In this document: piece by piece, positions 43,996 through 53,546 of the stretch
Layout of the letters: each line of letters starts with the position of its first letter
Position numbering within the stretch: the stretch's first letter is position 1
The notes under the pieces: generated by a model
Told to the model about the DNA's origin: nothing
What the model saw: the letters and a program-made list of their open reading frames with translations, nothing else
Databases searched by the model: none
Made by a program: the position numbers and the translations under genes
Assembly: GCF_002979865.1 (NCBI RefSeq)
Contig: NZ_PCPZ01000001.1
Coordinates: 1-64,000, forward strand
Direction of reading: 5' to 3'
Source: Arthrobacter sp. MYb214
GTDB lineage: Bacteria > Actinomycetota > Actinomycetes > Actinomycetales > Micrococcaceae
Length of the DNA: 64,000 nucleotides

Positions 43996-45915
43996 CTAGA
44001 TTTGGGCTGCGCTTTGGGCTGCGGCTTCACGCTCATCGGCTTCGCGCATGGCACGTTCTACGCGATCCACGTCGCGGACTGCACCCTTGTCAGCGGACAA
44101 CGCCATGGCGGCGTAGGCACGCAACGCAGGGGAGACCACGCGCTCGCGGCTCTTCGGGCGGTAGCCGGTGGTAGCGATCAAGCGCTCGCGGCGTTGTGCC
44201 AAGACCTCGTCAGAGACGTTCAGGGTCAGCTCGCGGGTCGGGATATCGATGGAGATAGTATCGCCATCTTCCACCAGGGCGATCATGCCGCCCGAAGCAG
44301 CCTCCGGGGAGACATGCCCGATGGACAGGCCCGAGGTACCACCAGAGAAGCGGCCATCGGTGATCAGTGCGCAGGCCTTGCCCAGGCCGCGGCCCTTGAG
44401 GAACGAGGTGGGGTAGAGCATTTCCTGCATGCCCGGCCCGCCCTTGGGACCTTCGTAGCGGATGACTACTACGTCGCCTTCCTTCACCTGCTTGTTCAGG
44501 ATCTTCTCGACGGCTTCATCCTGTGATTCGCAGACCACTGCCGGGCCGGAGAAGGTCCAGATCGAAGGGTCAACGCCAGCGGTCTTGACCACTGCACCGT
44601 CCACGGCGATGTTGCCGCGCAGTACGGCCAAGCCGCCGTCCTTGGAGTAGGCGTTCTCAACCGAGTGGATGCAGCCTTCTGCATCATCGGTGTCCAGCGC
44701 CGCCCACCGCTCGGACTGCGAGAATGCGGTGGAGGAGCGGACGCCGCCCGGGGCCGCGTGCCACAGGTCGAAGGATTCCTCCTTGGCCTTGCCACTGCGG
44801 ATATCCCAGTCATCGAGCCATTCGCCCAGGGTTGCCGAGTGAACCGTGTGCACGGTTTCATCCAGCAGGCCGCCGCGGCGCAGCTCGCCGAGGATTGCGG
44901 GGATGCCACCGGCACGGTGGACATCTTCCATGTAGTAGATGGTGCCGTTGCCGGCAGCGTTGGGTGCAACCTTGGCCAGGCACGGGACACGGCGGGACAC
45001 TTCATCGATCTCATCGAGGCCGAATTCCACGCCGGCCTCGCGGGCGGCGGCCAGCAGGTGCAAGATGGTGTTGGTGGAACCGCCCATGGCGATATCCAGC
45101 GCCATGGCGTTGCCGAAGGCCTTCTTGGTGGCGATGCTGCGTGGCAGGACCGTCTCGTCGTCTTCGCCGTAGTAGCGGTTGGCGATATCGACTACCAGCT
45201 TGCCGGCGTTTTCATACAGGTCCTTGCGGGCCGTGTGGGTAGCCAGGGTGGAGCCGTTGCCCGGCAGGGACAAGCCCATGGCCTCGGTCAGGCAGTTCAT
45301 CGAGTTGGCGGTGAACATGCCCGAGCAGGAGCCGCAGGTTGGGCAGGCCGACTCTTCGATGCGCAGCAGGTCTGCATCCGATACGTTCTCGTTCACGGCC
45401 TCGGAGATGGCGTCCACCAGGTCCAAGGTGCGCACGGTGCCGTCAACCAAAGTGGCGCGGCCGGCTTCCATCGGTCCACCGGAGACGAAGACCGTAGGGA
45501 TGTTCAGGCGCAATGCGGCCATCAGCATGCCCGGGGTGATCTTGTCGCAGTTCGAGATGCAGATCAGCGCGTCGGCACAGTGGGCATTGACCATGTATTC
45601 CACGGAGTCGGCAATGAGGTCGCGCGATGGCAGCGAGTAGAGCATGCCTCCGTGGCCCATGGCGATGCCGTCGTCCACGGCAATGGTGTTGAATTCGCGG
45701 GGGATGCCACCGGCGGCGGTGATGGCGTCGGAGACAATGCGGCCTACCGGCTGCAGGTGGGTGTGCCCTGGAACGAATTCAGTGAAGCTGTTGGAGACAG
45801 CGATAATCGGCTTGCGCCCGAGGTCAGCGCCGTTCACGCCGGCTGCGCGGAACAGTGCGCGAGCGCCGGCCATATTGCGGCCATGGGTGACAGTGTGTGA
45901 ACGAAGTGTGGTCAT
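43996..45915 (-). CDS. ilvD: Dihydroxy-acid dehydratase
   Basis: This 639-residue dehydratase of branched-chain amino acid synthesis converts 2,3-dihydroxy-isovalerate and -methylvalerate to the 2-keto acids. Cluster and active-site motifs are present: [62 protein letters not shown], the [14 protein letters not shown] stretch, and the [22 protein letters not shown] signature. The length fits the longer E. coli type. ATG 45915 is used. It stands alone, divergent from an XRE regulator. Confidence 0.95.
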   Translation of the reverse strand: MTTLRSHTVTHGRNMAGARALFRAAGVNGADLGRKPIIAVSNSFTEFVPGHTHLQPVGRIVSDAITAAGGIPREFNTIAVDDGIAMGHGGMLYSLPSRDLIADSVEYMVNAHCADALICISNCDKITPGMLMAALRLNIPTVFVSGGPMEAGRATLVDGTVRTLDLVDAISEAVNENVSDADLLRIEESACPTCGSCSGMFTANSMNCLTEAMGLSLPGNGSTLATHTARKDLYENAGKLVVDIANRYYGEDDETVLPRSIATKKAFGNAMALDIAMGGSTNTILHLLAAAREAGVEFGLDEIDEVSRRVPCLAKVAPNAAGNGTIYYMEDVHRAGGIPAILGELRRGGLLDETVHTVHSATLGEWLDDWDIRSGKAKEESFDLWHAAPGGVRSSTAFSQSERWAALDTDDAEGCIHSVENAYSKDGGLAVLRGNIAVDGAVVKTAGVDPSIWTFSGPAVVCESQDEAVEKILNKQVKEGDVVVIRYEGPKGGPGMQEMLYPTSFLKGRGLGKACALITDGRFSGGTSGLSIGHVSPEAASGGMIALVEDGDTISIDIPTRELTLNVSDEVLAQRRERLIATTGYRPKSRERVVSPALRAYAAMALSADKGAVRDVDRVERAMREADEREAAAQSAAQI

Positions 45916-45936
45916 ACCTAAAATCTCACCATATAT

Positions 45937-45966
45937 TTGCCCTCAAACCCAGACGGTGACGATACT
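45937..45966 (+). promoter_or_regulatory. Predicted promoter of the XRE regulator gene
   Basis: TTGCCC (45937-45942) and GATACT (45961-45966) are 18 bp apart, and the palindrome at 45966-45979 begins at the last base of the -10. Confidence 0.45.
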
Positions 45967-45979
45967 AGTAGTACTACTA
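45966..45979. promoter_or_regulatory. Perfect palindrome, probable autoregulatory operator
   Basis: TAGTAGTACTACTA is a perfect 14-bp palindrome 21 bp upstream of the XRE regulator start and 50 bp from ilvD. It is well placed to repress its own promoter. Confidence 0.6.
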
Positions 45980-46000
45980 CCATGCAATGAGGTTTACCCC

Positions 46001-46780
46001 GTGACTCCAAGTCAAAGACGTCGCGAAGAACTCGCCGCGTTCCTCAAGGACCGCCGGGCCCGGGCTGACAGGGCTTCCCATGGACTGCCGGAGATCGGAC
46101 GCAGCCGGGTGCGCGGCCTGCGCCGCGAAGAAGTCGCCACCTTGGCCGGCGTTTCTGTTACCTGGTACACCTGGCTTGAGCAGGCCCGCGACATCAATCC
46201 CTCGCGCCAGGTTCTGCAGTCCTTGGCACGGCTGTTCCGGCTCACCCCGGTGGAATCCTCGTACCTGTTTTCTCTGGCAGGGCACGGTGAGCTTGACCCG
46301 ATTGGCACCGGCGGCATGACTCCAGCCCTGCAGCGTTTGCTCGATGCTTTGCAGTTCCCGGCCTTCCTGCTCTCCGCCGACTGGACCATCCTGGGCTGGA
46401 ATGAGGCCTATGAACAGCTGTATCCGCGGGTGGCTTCACTGGACAGCGAAGATCGGAACCTGTTGTGGCTCGTTTTCACCGATGCGCAATTGCGTGAGAT
46501 GCTCCCGGATTGGGAAGTGCAAAGCCGCGGTTTTGTGGGAAGCTTCCGTGCCGAAACGCGTGGATGGCTCAGCCCATCGGGGGACAGCGGCATTGTTGCC
46601 CGGGTCTCGGCGGCCTCCCCGGAATTCGCCGCTATCTGGAATGAACGGGACGTTGCCGGTTTCCGTACTGGTGAACGGGTGTTCCGGCACCCTAAATTGG
46701 GGCTGACGCGCTACGAGCAGCACAACCTGACGCCGACGGAAGCCACGGACTTGACCCTGTTGATGTACACGCCGCGGTAA
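46001..46780 (+). CDS. XRE-family regulator with MmyB-like ligand-binding domain
   Basis: This 259-residue regulator has an N-terminal helix-turn-helix (ELAAFLKDRRARADRASHGLPEIGRSRVRGLRREEVATLAGVSVTWYTWLEQARDINPSRQVLQSLARLFRLT) and a PAS-like MmyB domain (LLSADWTILGWNEAYEQLYP, WLVFTDAQLREMLPDWE). The MmyB type in Actinobacteria usually controls a neighbouring oxidoreductase, but none is adjacent here. GTG 46001 has GAGG eight bases upstream. The 120 bp after it are AT-rich. Confidence 0.86.
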   Translation: MTPSQRRREELAAFLKDRRARADRASHGLPEIGRSRVRGLRREEVATLAGVSVTWYTWLEQARDINPSRQVLQSLARLFRLTPVESSYLFSLAGHGELDPIGTGGMTPALQRLLDALQFPAFLLSADWTILGWNEAYEQLYPRVASLDSEDRNLLWLVFTDAQLREMLPDWEVQSRGFVGSFRAETRGWLSPSGDSGIVARVSAASPEFAAIWNERDVAGFRTGERVFRHPKLGLTRYEQHNLTPTEATDLTLLMYTPR

Positions 46781-46899
46781 TTCGACAGCATTCAAGGATT
46801 AATTTCCAATATTTCATGATCAAGGACCAGATTGGCCATTTATTGTACCATTTAATAAAATGCCGAATTATTCTATGGAAATTTTAGGAAGGTGTGAGC

Positions 46900-48891
46900 G
46901 TGCGAATTAGATGGTTTGAGATTGATAATTATAGGGGAATTAGAAATGCCAAGGCCGAGAACCTTGACGAGAGTCCTTTGGTGCTCATAACTGGGCGAAA
47001 TGGTACCGGGAAAAGTCTGGTTCTGGAAGCAATCGCAGCCGTATGGTCTGGAAATATTAATCTTCCGGATTTGGTGGGACCATATGGGGCTAGTCTCCGA
47101 ATAAGAATTGCCGTGAAACTAGAACAATCTGAGAAAGTGGCAATCGACTCTTGGCGAGATGCAAGGGGGATGAGCCGAGCGGAGCATAAGGCTGAACACC
47201 TTCTAGAAGTTATGTCTTTGAACTCTGAGGAATCTGGCTTCTACTCGGAGCAAGATGAAGTTCTGGAAACACTGATGAATCCAGTCTTTTCTCGATCACA
47301 TCCTTTTACTAGTATCGATCTCCTTTCGGCCAGACGGCAAGTTTCCATTGATACAAGTACATCTGTAGATCTCAAAATGCTAGATCGTACATCGGTAGCT
47401 GATGACCGTCGAAGGATGTACGAACAGGAAATCCGGTGGAAATCTTCCATGCAGATGCCGGATATTGGCACATATCTCACGTCACTGGATTACAGGGATT
47501 TCATTGCAGCGCGTGATGGTCATGCCGAGCGTGGAGAGTATGACCGGCTCGCGGAGATCTTTATGGAAGCAACTGGCAAAGGCATTCTTAAACCTAAGTT
47601 TGATCCGATGGCAGTTGAAACCTTCATTAACGTTCATTTGACGTCCGGTGCAACTCACAGGCTCGAAGACCTATCGAACGGTGAACGTGAGATGTTGGGA
47701 ATGCTGTACTATGTGAGCCAGCTTTCCGCGAACGGCGGGGTGCTGTTGTTGGATGAGCCGGAGAAGCATTTGCATCCATCGCTTCAGCTCGCAGTGCTAA
47801 AAGCAATGATGCATGTAGCTGATAGGGGGCAGCTACTGGTAGTGACGCATTCAGCTAATCTTATTTCCGCGGCACAGATGGACAAGGTGCTTGTGGTAGA
47901 AGGTGCTTGGAATGTCCCTGGTAATCAAATTACGAAGATTATGGATGCCGATGACACGGCCGGATTGCTCGCGGAGCTTGGCGTCACTAAGCGAGAGCTA
48001 TTCCAATTTGATTTCATGGTAGTGATCGAAGGGGAGCATGATAAAGCTCGCTTGAGCTTGGCTTTCCCTGACTACTTCGCCCGGGCGAAGGTAATCGTTG
48101 CGGGGAGTAGGGAAAACGTGTTGAAACTACACGGTTCAATGGAAGCATTAGGACTCCCGATACCTTGGATATGTATTATTGACCGTGATTTTTATCTAGA
48201 AGCTGAATATCGATCCCAGTCAAACAAGGATAATTTGTTTATCTGGAATTTCCGAATGTTTGAAAATGTCTTCCTTGACGCTTCTCTTATAGCGAAGGTT
48301 TTGGAGCCCACAGGTGCCGAGATTGGAGACGTAGAGAGGTTTATGGAGCAACTTGCCGAACAGAATAAAAATGCCTCGTATGATCAATTTGTTGAATATG
48401 GAATCCGCCGCCTACAGGTCAGTTCAACATCAAGTGAAACTCCCAGGAAGGCGATTGATAGGGTTCATGGAAGACTAATTGCTCAGTTCGATGATTTGAG
48501 TTTTAGGGTCGATAATTATTCGGTTATGCGAGGCGAAATTGAAGAATTTATCGATGAACTCTGGAATGATGACTGGCGAAAGGTAGTTTCCGGGAAGAAG
48601 ATTCTTGCGGGTGTGCAGAAAAAATGGAATGCATTCAGTAGTGCCGCACTACTGGTGAACGCCGTCCTGATTAAGTCAAGAGAATCAAGCGAAATGATGC
48701 CGTTGGAAATGACACGTTTATCAGAAAAATTCAAAGAACTTAGCTCCGCCAGAGAGCAGACGGGTAACGTGATTAGTGTAGTTGAAAACGTGGAGTTGGA
48801 TGAATTAGTCAATTCGCGATCTATGTCAATAATGGATCGACCGAAAGGGCTGAACGGAGATGACGAATTCAACAATTCTTACGGTTGCTGA
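46900..48891 (+). CDS. OLD-like ATPase with C-terminal TOPRIM/DUF4435-like nuclease domain
   Basis: This 663-residue protein from GTG 46900 (AGGAAGG seven bases upstream; GTG 46894 is less well placed) has Walker A GRNGTGKS (32-39), signature LSNGEREMLGM (about 258), Walker B VLLLDEPEKHLHPS (about 281-294) and a switch His in VVTHSANLI. A TOPRIM-like domain follows, with IEGEHDKARLSL (about 373), VAGSRENVLK and IIDRDFY (about 427). This ATPase plus TOPRIM order is that of OLD-family nucleases, several of which, with relatives such as GajA, defend against phage. Its base composition is visibly AT-richer than its neighbours and codon use is looser, suggesting acquisition. No partner gene is evident. 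Confidence 0.8.
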   Translation: MRIRWFEIDNYRGIRNAKAENLDESPLVLITGRNGTGKSLVLEAIAAVWSGNINLPDLVGPYGASLRIRIAVKLEQSEKVAIDSWRDARGMSRAEHKAEHLLEVMSLNSEESGFYSEQDEVLETLMNPVFSRSHPFTSIDLLSARRQVSIDTSTSVDLKMLDRTSVADDRRRMYEQEIRWKSSMQMPDIGTYLTSLDYRDFIAARDGHAERGEYDRLAEIFMEATGKGILKPKFDPMAVETFINVHLTSGATHRLEDLSNGEREMLGMLYYVSQLSANGGVLLLDEPEKHLHPSLQLAVLKAMMHVADRGQLLVVTHSANLISAAQMDKVLVVEGAWNVPGNQITKIMDADDTAGLLAELGVTKRELFQFDFMVVIEGEHDKARLSLAFPDYFARAKVIVAGSRENVLKLHGSMEALGLPIPWICIIDRDFYLEAEYRSQSNKDNLFIWNFRMFENVFLDASLIAKVLEPTGAEIGDVERFMEQLAEQNKNASYDQFVEYGIRRLQVSSTSSETPRKAIDRVHGRLIAQFDDLSFRVDNYSVMRGEIEEFIDELWNDDWRKVVSGKKILAGVQKKWNAFSSAALLVNAVLIKSRESSEMMPLEMTRLSEKFKELSSAREQTGNVISVVENVELDELVNSRSMSIMDRPKGLNGDDEFNNSYGC

Positions 48892-48979
48892 TTTGCAGAT
48901 GGTTGGATGCATTTCAGGTGTTGATTGAATTGGTTTCAGGGCGCACCTATAGGGCAGCTAAATGGTTTTGAAAATGCGC

Positions 48980-49741
48980 CTAGGACTTCGCGAACTCAAG
49001 GGCTCTCTCTTTGAACTCGCGACTGGTCACAGCGTTGGCGTGATTGCGACCTGACAGCCACAGCACTTCATTGCGTGTTCCTACGTCTTTCAGGAGGCGA
49101 CGCAAATGCGGCATGGTCGTCGCGAGATCGTCCTGGTCTCCGGCGACCAGCAAGGTTGGAACTGACGGCACCTTGGCTGCCGGATCGTAAGGCTCGGATT
49201 TGATTGCTTCTATCAGCTCAAAGAGCGCTGATAGATCATTGGACGGTTCAGCCTCGGCAATCCGCATGATGGCGGCGGTGTAGTCGTCATGGATCTTTTC
49301 GCCCGTCTCGACGTAGGCGCGGGCCTGGCCCAATTCGAAGGCGGCCAGCGGATCACCGGCTCCTGGACCCCCGATGACCAGATGATTCACCAAATCCGGA
49401 TTGAAAGCGGCGAACTCCCAAGCCAGCCGGGAACCCAAAGAGTAGCCGATGACGTCTACGGGACCATCATCCAGATCCATCACGATGGCAGCGAGGGCCT
49501 GGCGAATCTGGCTTGGCGCCCAGCTGCCGTCATTGCGGCGAGGATCTTCTCCATGGCCGGGCAAGTCAACCAGAAGGACATCTCGTCCTGCATCAGTGAA
49601 ATATTTCAGCCAACGCGAGCGGTCCCAATTCAGTTCGCCGGATGAGGCGAAGCCGTGGATGAAAAGCACGGATGGGCTTTTCACCTCAGTGTTTGCGCGA
49701 ACCACTCGAAGATTCAGATCCAATGTCATGCCATTGATCAT
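48980..49741 (-). CDS. Alpha/beta-hydrolase fold protein
   Basis: This 253-residue hydrolase has the oxyanion segment LFIHGFASSG, the nucleophile elbow GYSLGS, an Asp in VAGDQDDL and the catalytic His in GRNHANAV. Esterase, lipase or lactonase activities are all possible, and no neighbour points to a substrate. It is divergent from the NrtR gene; the NrtR-like site in between could also affect it. Confidence 0.82.
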   Translation of the reverse strand: MINGMTLDLNLRVVRANTEVKSPSVLFIHGFASSGELNWDRSRWLKYFTDAGRDVLLVDLPGHGEDPRRNDGSWAPSQIRQALAAIVMDLDDGPVDVIGYSLGSRLAWEFAAFNPDLVNHLVIGGPGAGDPLAAFELGQARAYVETGEKIHDDYTAAIMRIAEAEPSNDLSALFELIEAIKSEPYDPAAKVPSVPTLLVAGDQDDLATTMPHLRRLLKDVGTRNEVLWLSGRNHANAVTSREFKERALEFAKS

Positions 49742-49788
49742 AGGCCATTCTCCCTCGAAATGTGGTCTGGGCTAGCGCCTGAAGAGCG

Positions 49789-49809
49789 TTAATGTCAGAA
49801 TGACTCTAA
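49789..49809. promoter_or_regulatory. NrtR-type operator upstream of nrtR-nadABC
   Basis: TTAATGTCA-GAA-TGACTCTAA is a 21-bp interrupted palindrome 36 bp upstream of the NrtR start. The form, TTAnnGTCA...TGACnnTAA, matches the NrtR boxes I know from actinobacteria. It suggests autoregulation together with control of NAD synthesis. Confidence 0.72.
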
Positions 49810-49845
49810 CGAATCCGAATGTGCTGAAAACGAGGCAAATAAGAA

Positions 49846-50571
49846 ATGTCATCCGTACCGGGTTGGGCGAATGTCGACGAACGCCGCAACCTCCCACCCG
49901 CTCTTGCGGTCTCCACTGTGATCCTGGGAATCCGTGAAGGCAAGGATGGCGGACCCGACAAACTCTGCTTGCCAGTGGTACGCCGCATTCGCCAACCCCA
50001 CACCGGAATGTGGGCGCTGCCAGGCGGACCCGTTGATCCGCGCGAATCCCTCGGCCAAGCGGCCGGGCGCAACCTTGACGAAACCACGGGCCTGCGCCCC
50101 ACCTACCTGGAACAGCTCTACACCTTCGGCGATATCGACCGCTCGCCAACCCACCGCCTAGTCACCATCGCCTACTTTGCGCTGCTGAACGCAGATCAAG
50201 TGGGCGCCACCGTCCAAGACGACAACGTGGCCTGGTTCGATATCGATGACCCGCAGATTGCCCAGATGGCTTTCGACCACCGGGAGATCTTGGACTACGC
50301 CATGTGGAGGCTGCGCAACAAAACCGAATACGGGCAGATAGCCCATCGGCTGCTCGGCGAACGCTTCACCCTGGCGGCCCTGCGCGGAGTCTATGAAGCC
50401 ATCCTCGGACGCCGTCTGGACCCTGCGAACTTCCGCCGAACGCTCAAGAGCACGGCATCCATTGAGGAGACCGACGAATATCTGGCTGGCGGACAGCACC
50501 GGCCACCACGGCTATACCGCTACGTTGGCCACGGACCTGACCCGTTGGAAGTCGACCCGCTGCACGACTAG
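49846..50571 (+). CDS. nrtR: NrtR, Nudix-related regulator of NAD biosynthesis
   Basis: This 241-residue regulator combines a Nudix-fold sensor domain (1-150) and a winged helix (about 150-230, with HRLLGERFTLAALRGVYEAILGRRLDPANFRRTL). The Nudix box (61-83) is degenerate: the REUxEExG core reads R75-N-L-D-E-T-T-G, with two catalytic Glu replaced. It should therefore bind ADP-ribose or NAD-related ligands without hydrolysing them, as known for NrtR. It lies directly upstream of nadA in the same direction, behind the predicted operator at 49789-49809. Confidence 0.9.
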   Translation: MSSVPGWANVDERRNLPPALAVSTVILGIREGKDGGPDKLCLPVVRRIRQPHTGMWALPGGPVDPRESLGQAAGRNLDETTGLRPTYLEQLYTFGDIDRSPTHRLVTIAYFALLNADQVGATVQDDNVAWFDIDDPQIAQMAFDHREILDYAMWRLRNKTEYGQIAHRLLGERFTLAALRGVYEAILGRRLDPANFRRTLKSTASIEETDEYLAGGQHRPPRLYRYVGHGPDPLEVDPLHD

Positions 50572-50622
50572 CAAGCACCATCCATACTTTTCACCGTCAT
50601 CCTGCAAGAAACGGACGAACCC

Positions 50623-51906
50623 ATGAGCACCCAAATCACTGACAACGCCAACGCCTCGGTAGCCCAGAACATCGCTCGGCTCAATCTGCTGGCTCCGGCT
50701 TCCACCTGTTCCACCGACCTGGCCTCCAACCCGTGGGACACCCCCGCAGGCTACGGGCCAGGTGCCTCCCAAGCGGATTCGATTCCAGCGGGTTACCCGG
50801 TGCAGGGTTCGATCCCGGAGGAATACCTGGAGGCCAGCGACGCAGAGCTTGATACCCGCATCAGGGCAGCCAAGGAAACCCTGGGGGACAGGGCAGTGAT
50901 CCTCGGGCACTTCTACCAGCGCGATGAAGTCGTGAAGTACGCAGATTTCGTGGGTGACTCCTTCCAGCTGGCCAACGCCGCATTGACCCGCGACAAGGCC
51001 GAAGCCATCGTGTTCTGCGGGGTGCACTTCATGGCCGAAACGGCAGATATTCTCAGCCGTGAGGACCAGTCGGTGATCCTTCCGAATCTTGCAGCAGGCT
51101 GCTCCATGGCGGACATGGCAGACGGTCCGAGCGTGCAACAGTGCTGGGAAGAGCTCACCGCCCTGTATGCAGATGAAGCCGATGACGGGCGGATGCCGGT
51201 CATTCCCGTGACTTACATGAACTGCTCTGCAGAACTCAAGGCCTTTGTCGGTCGCAACGGAGGACTGGTCTGCACATCCTCCAACGCTGCAACTGTTCTT
51301 CAGTGGGCTTTCGAGCGGGGACGCCGAGTCCTGTTCTTCCCGGACCAGCACCTTGGACGCAACACCGCTAAGGCGATGGGCATTTCCCTGGAGCAAATGC
51401 CGATGTGGACCCCGCGCAAGGAATTAGGCGGGAACGAAGCCACCACCCTGCTCGATGCCAAGGTCATTTTGTGGCACGGCTTCTGCTCCGTGCACAAGCG
51501 CTTCAACCCCGCGCAGATCGCCAAGGCGCGTGAGGATTTCCCCGGCGTGCGCGTGATTGTGCATCCCGAATGCTCCATGGAAGTTGTGGACGCGGCAGAT
51601 GAAGCAGGCTCTACCGACTACATCCAAAAGGCTATTGCCGCTGCTACCGAGCCAACTGCTTTTGCCATCGGCACCGAAATCAACATGGTCAACCGGTTGG
51701 CTGCCCAGTACCCGCAGCACAACATCTTCTGCCTGGACCCGGTGATCTGCCCCTGCTCCACGATGTACCGAATCCACCCGGGCTACCTTGCCTGGGTGCT
51801 CGAAGAGCTGGTTGCCGGACGAGTGGTCAACCAGATTTCCGTGCCGAAGGAACAGCAGGGGGATGCAAAGATCGCCCTGGAGCGCATGCTAGCTGCCAAG
51901 CCATGA
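50623..51906 (+). CDS. nadA: Quinolinate synthase
   Basis: This 427-residue [4Fe-4S] enzyme condenses iminoaspartate with dihydroxyacetone phosphate to quinolinate. The three cluster cysteines are visible in AAGCSMADM, VHPECSMEVV and CPCSTMYR. VILGHFYQRDEVVKYADFVGDSFQLA and PVTYMNCSAELKAFVGR are typical. Its N-terminal extension of about 80 residues is of the longer actinobacterial type. Its stop overlaps the nadB start (ATGA). Confidence 0.95.
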   Translation: MSTQITDNANASVAQNIARLNLLAPASTCSTDLASNPWDTPAGYGPGASQADSIPAGYPVQGSIPEEYLEASDAELDTRIRAAKETLGDRAVILGHFYQRDEVVKYADFVGDSFQLANAALTRDKAEAIVFCGVHFMAETADILSREDQSVILPNLAAGCSMADMADGPSVQQCWEELTALYADEADDGRMPVIPVTYMNCSAELKAFVGRNGGLVCTSSNAATVLQWAFERGRRVLFFPDQHLGRNTAKAMGISLEQMPMWTPRKELGGNEATTLLDAKVILWHGFCSVHKRFNPAQIAKAREDFPGVRVIVHPECSMEVVDAADEAGSTDYIQKAIAAATEPTAFAIGTEINMVNRLAAQYPQHNIFCLDPVICPCSTMYRIHPGYLAWVLEELVAGRVVNQISVPKEQQGDAKIALERMLAAKP

Positions 51907-53546
51907 GCCAGGGGCAACAAGAACCGAAGAAGCTGGTGATCGTCGGCTCCGGTGTGGCCGGCCTGTGCGCTGCCTTGCAAGCCGTAGAGCTGGGCATCCA
52001 GCCGGTATTGCTGACCAAAGGCAAACTGGGGGACTCGAACTCCGAGCTCGCGCAGGGCGGGCTATCAGCTGTTACCGGAGCATCCATGGCCCAAGGCGAC
52101 TCCGTGTCCAAACACGTTGCCGACACGCTCAAAGCTGGCGCTGGCCACTGCGGCGTGGGGCCGGTGGAACACCTGTGTACCTCAGGCGAAGAGCTGGTGC
52201 AGGCTTTGGAATCCTATGCAGTGGCCTTTGACCGCGACGCAGACGGTTCCTACCAGCTTGGCCTTGAAGCCGCGCACAGCGCGCACCGGATTCTGCATAT
52301 CAACGGGGATGCCACCGGCGCTTCACTGGTGCAAACCCTGGTTGGTGCCGTGCGCCAGCTGGAGACTGCCAAGAAGCTCAGTATTATCGAGGACGCGCTT
52401 GCCACCGAACTGCAGCTGCAGGACGGAAGAGTCTCAGGGGTGCACTACTTGCGCCACGATGCACAGCAGCTGCTCCCGTCCAGCGCAGTACTGCTGGCTA
52501 CCGGCGGACTGGGCCAGTTGTACTCAGCGACCACCAATCCCCGAGGAGCAACCGCCGACGGCCTGGGACTGGCTGCCCGGGCAGGTGCCGTCATCGCGGA
52601 CGCCGAATTCGTCCAGTTCCACCCGACACTGGTTGACCCGGCCCGATATCCCGAAGCCGGGATGGTTTCCGAAGCCGTCCGTGGCGAGGGCGCCATCCTG
52701 GTCAATGACGCAGGGCAGCGGTTCATGCCTGGAATTCACCCGGATGCTGAGCTGGCACCTCGTGATGTCGTGGCCCGAGGCATCCATGAGCAGATCCAAG
52801 CCGGACACCAGGTGTACCTTGATGCGCGGGCCGTGGAAGAAACGCGCGGCTCCGGATTCCTCGCTCGCCGTTTCCCATCCATCACCGCCAAGCTCGCGAA
52901 TTGCACCGTGGGCGGCTCCGGCCTGGACATGGCTCATGACCTGATTCCGGTAGTAGCGGCCCAGCACTACTTCATGGGCGGGATCTACACCGACACGTCA
53001 GGACGAACCTCTGTCCCCGGTCTTTATGCGGCCGGCGAATGCGCCAACACGACAGTCCACGGCGCCAACCGCCTAGCCAGCAATTCCTTGCTGGAGGCCA
53101 TGGTTTTTGCGCGGAACGCCATTGCCGCCATGGCCGGCGAAGCTCCCGACACCGGGTGCGATATCAGCAGGCTGGTGGTCCAGGAGATCAGCGCGCCAAG
53201 CCCGGAAGCACCCCTGGATCTTGAACAGTTGCAAACGGCAGCCAGCAGCAAACTTGGTGTCTACCGCACCGGCGTGCAGCTCGAAGAAATGGTCCAGCTG
53301 CTAGCAACGAGCGCGCCTGTAGCTGCTACTGCCCGCGAGCAATCGGAACTGCGCAACCTGTGGACCACCGCACGGATCATCGCCGCAGGTTCCATGGCAC
53401 GCACCAAAAGCCTGGGTGCGCACCATCGCTTGGATTCAACCGAATTCACCAGCAGCCAGCCAGATGAGGGTGTGCGCTATGGCTGGACTCTGCACCCAAG
53501 CGAGCTGGACAATGAAAACCTTTTGAGCAAGGAATTGAACGCGTGA
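51903..53546 (+). CDS. nadB: L-aspartate oxidase
   Basis: This 547-residue flavoprotein oxidises L-aspartate to iminoaspartate, the substrate of NadA. The FAD-binding VIVGSGVAGLCAALQAVELG lies at the N-terminus. The conserved FVQFHPTLVDPARYPEAGMVSEAVRGEGAILVND and HYFMGGIYTDTSGRTSVPGLYAAGECANTTVHGANRLASNSLLEA segments identify the succinate dehydrogenase/aspartate oxidase family. It overlaps nadA and nadC by 4 nt each. Confidence 0.95.
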   Translation: MSQGQQEPKKLVIVGSGVAGLCAALQAVELGIQPVLLTKGKLGDSNSELAQGGLSAVTGASMAQGDSVSKHVADTLKAGAGHCGVGPVEHLCTSGEELVQALESYAVAFDRDADGSYQLGLEAAHSAHRILHINGDATGASLVQTLVGAVRQLETAKKLSIIEDALATELQLQDGRVSGVHYLRHDAQQLLPSSAVLLATGGLGQLYSATTNPRGATADGLGLAARAGAVIADAEFVQFHPTLVDPARYPEAGMVSEAVRGEGAILVNDAGQRFMPGIHPDAELAPRDVVARGIHEQIQAGHQVYLDARAVEETRGSGFLARRFPSITAKLANCTVGGSGLDMAHDLIPVVAAQHYFMGGIYTDTSGRTSVPGLYAAGECANTTVHGANRLASNSLLEAMVFARNAIAAMAGEAPDTGCDISRLVVQEISAPSPEAPLDLEQLQTAASSKLGVYRTGVQLEEMVQLLATSAPVAATAREQSELRNLWTTARIIAAGSMARTKSLGAHHRLDSTEFTSSQPDEGVRYGWTLHPSELDNENLLSKELNA

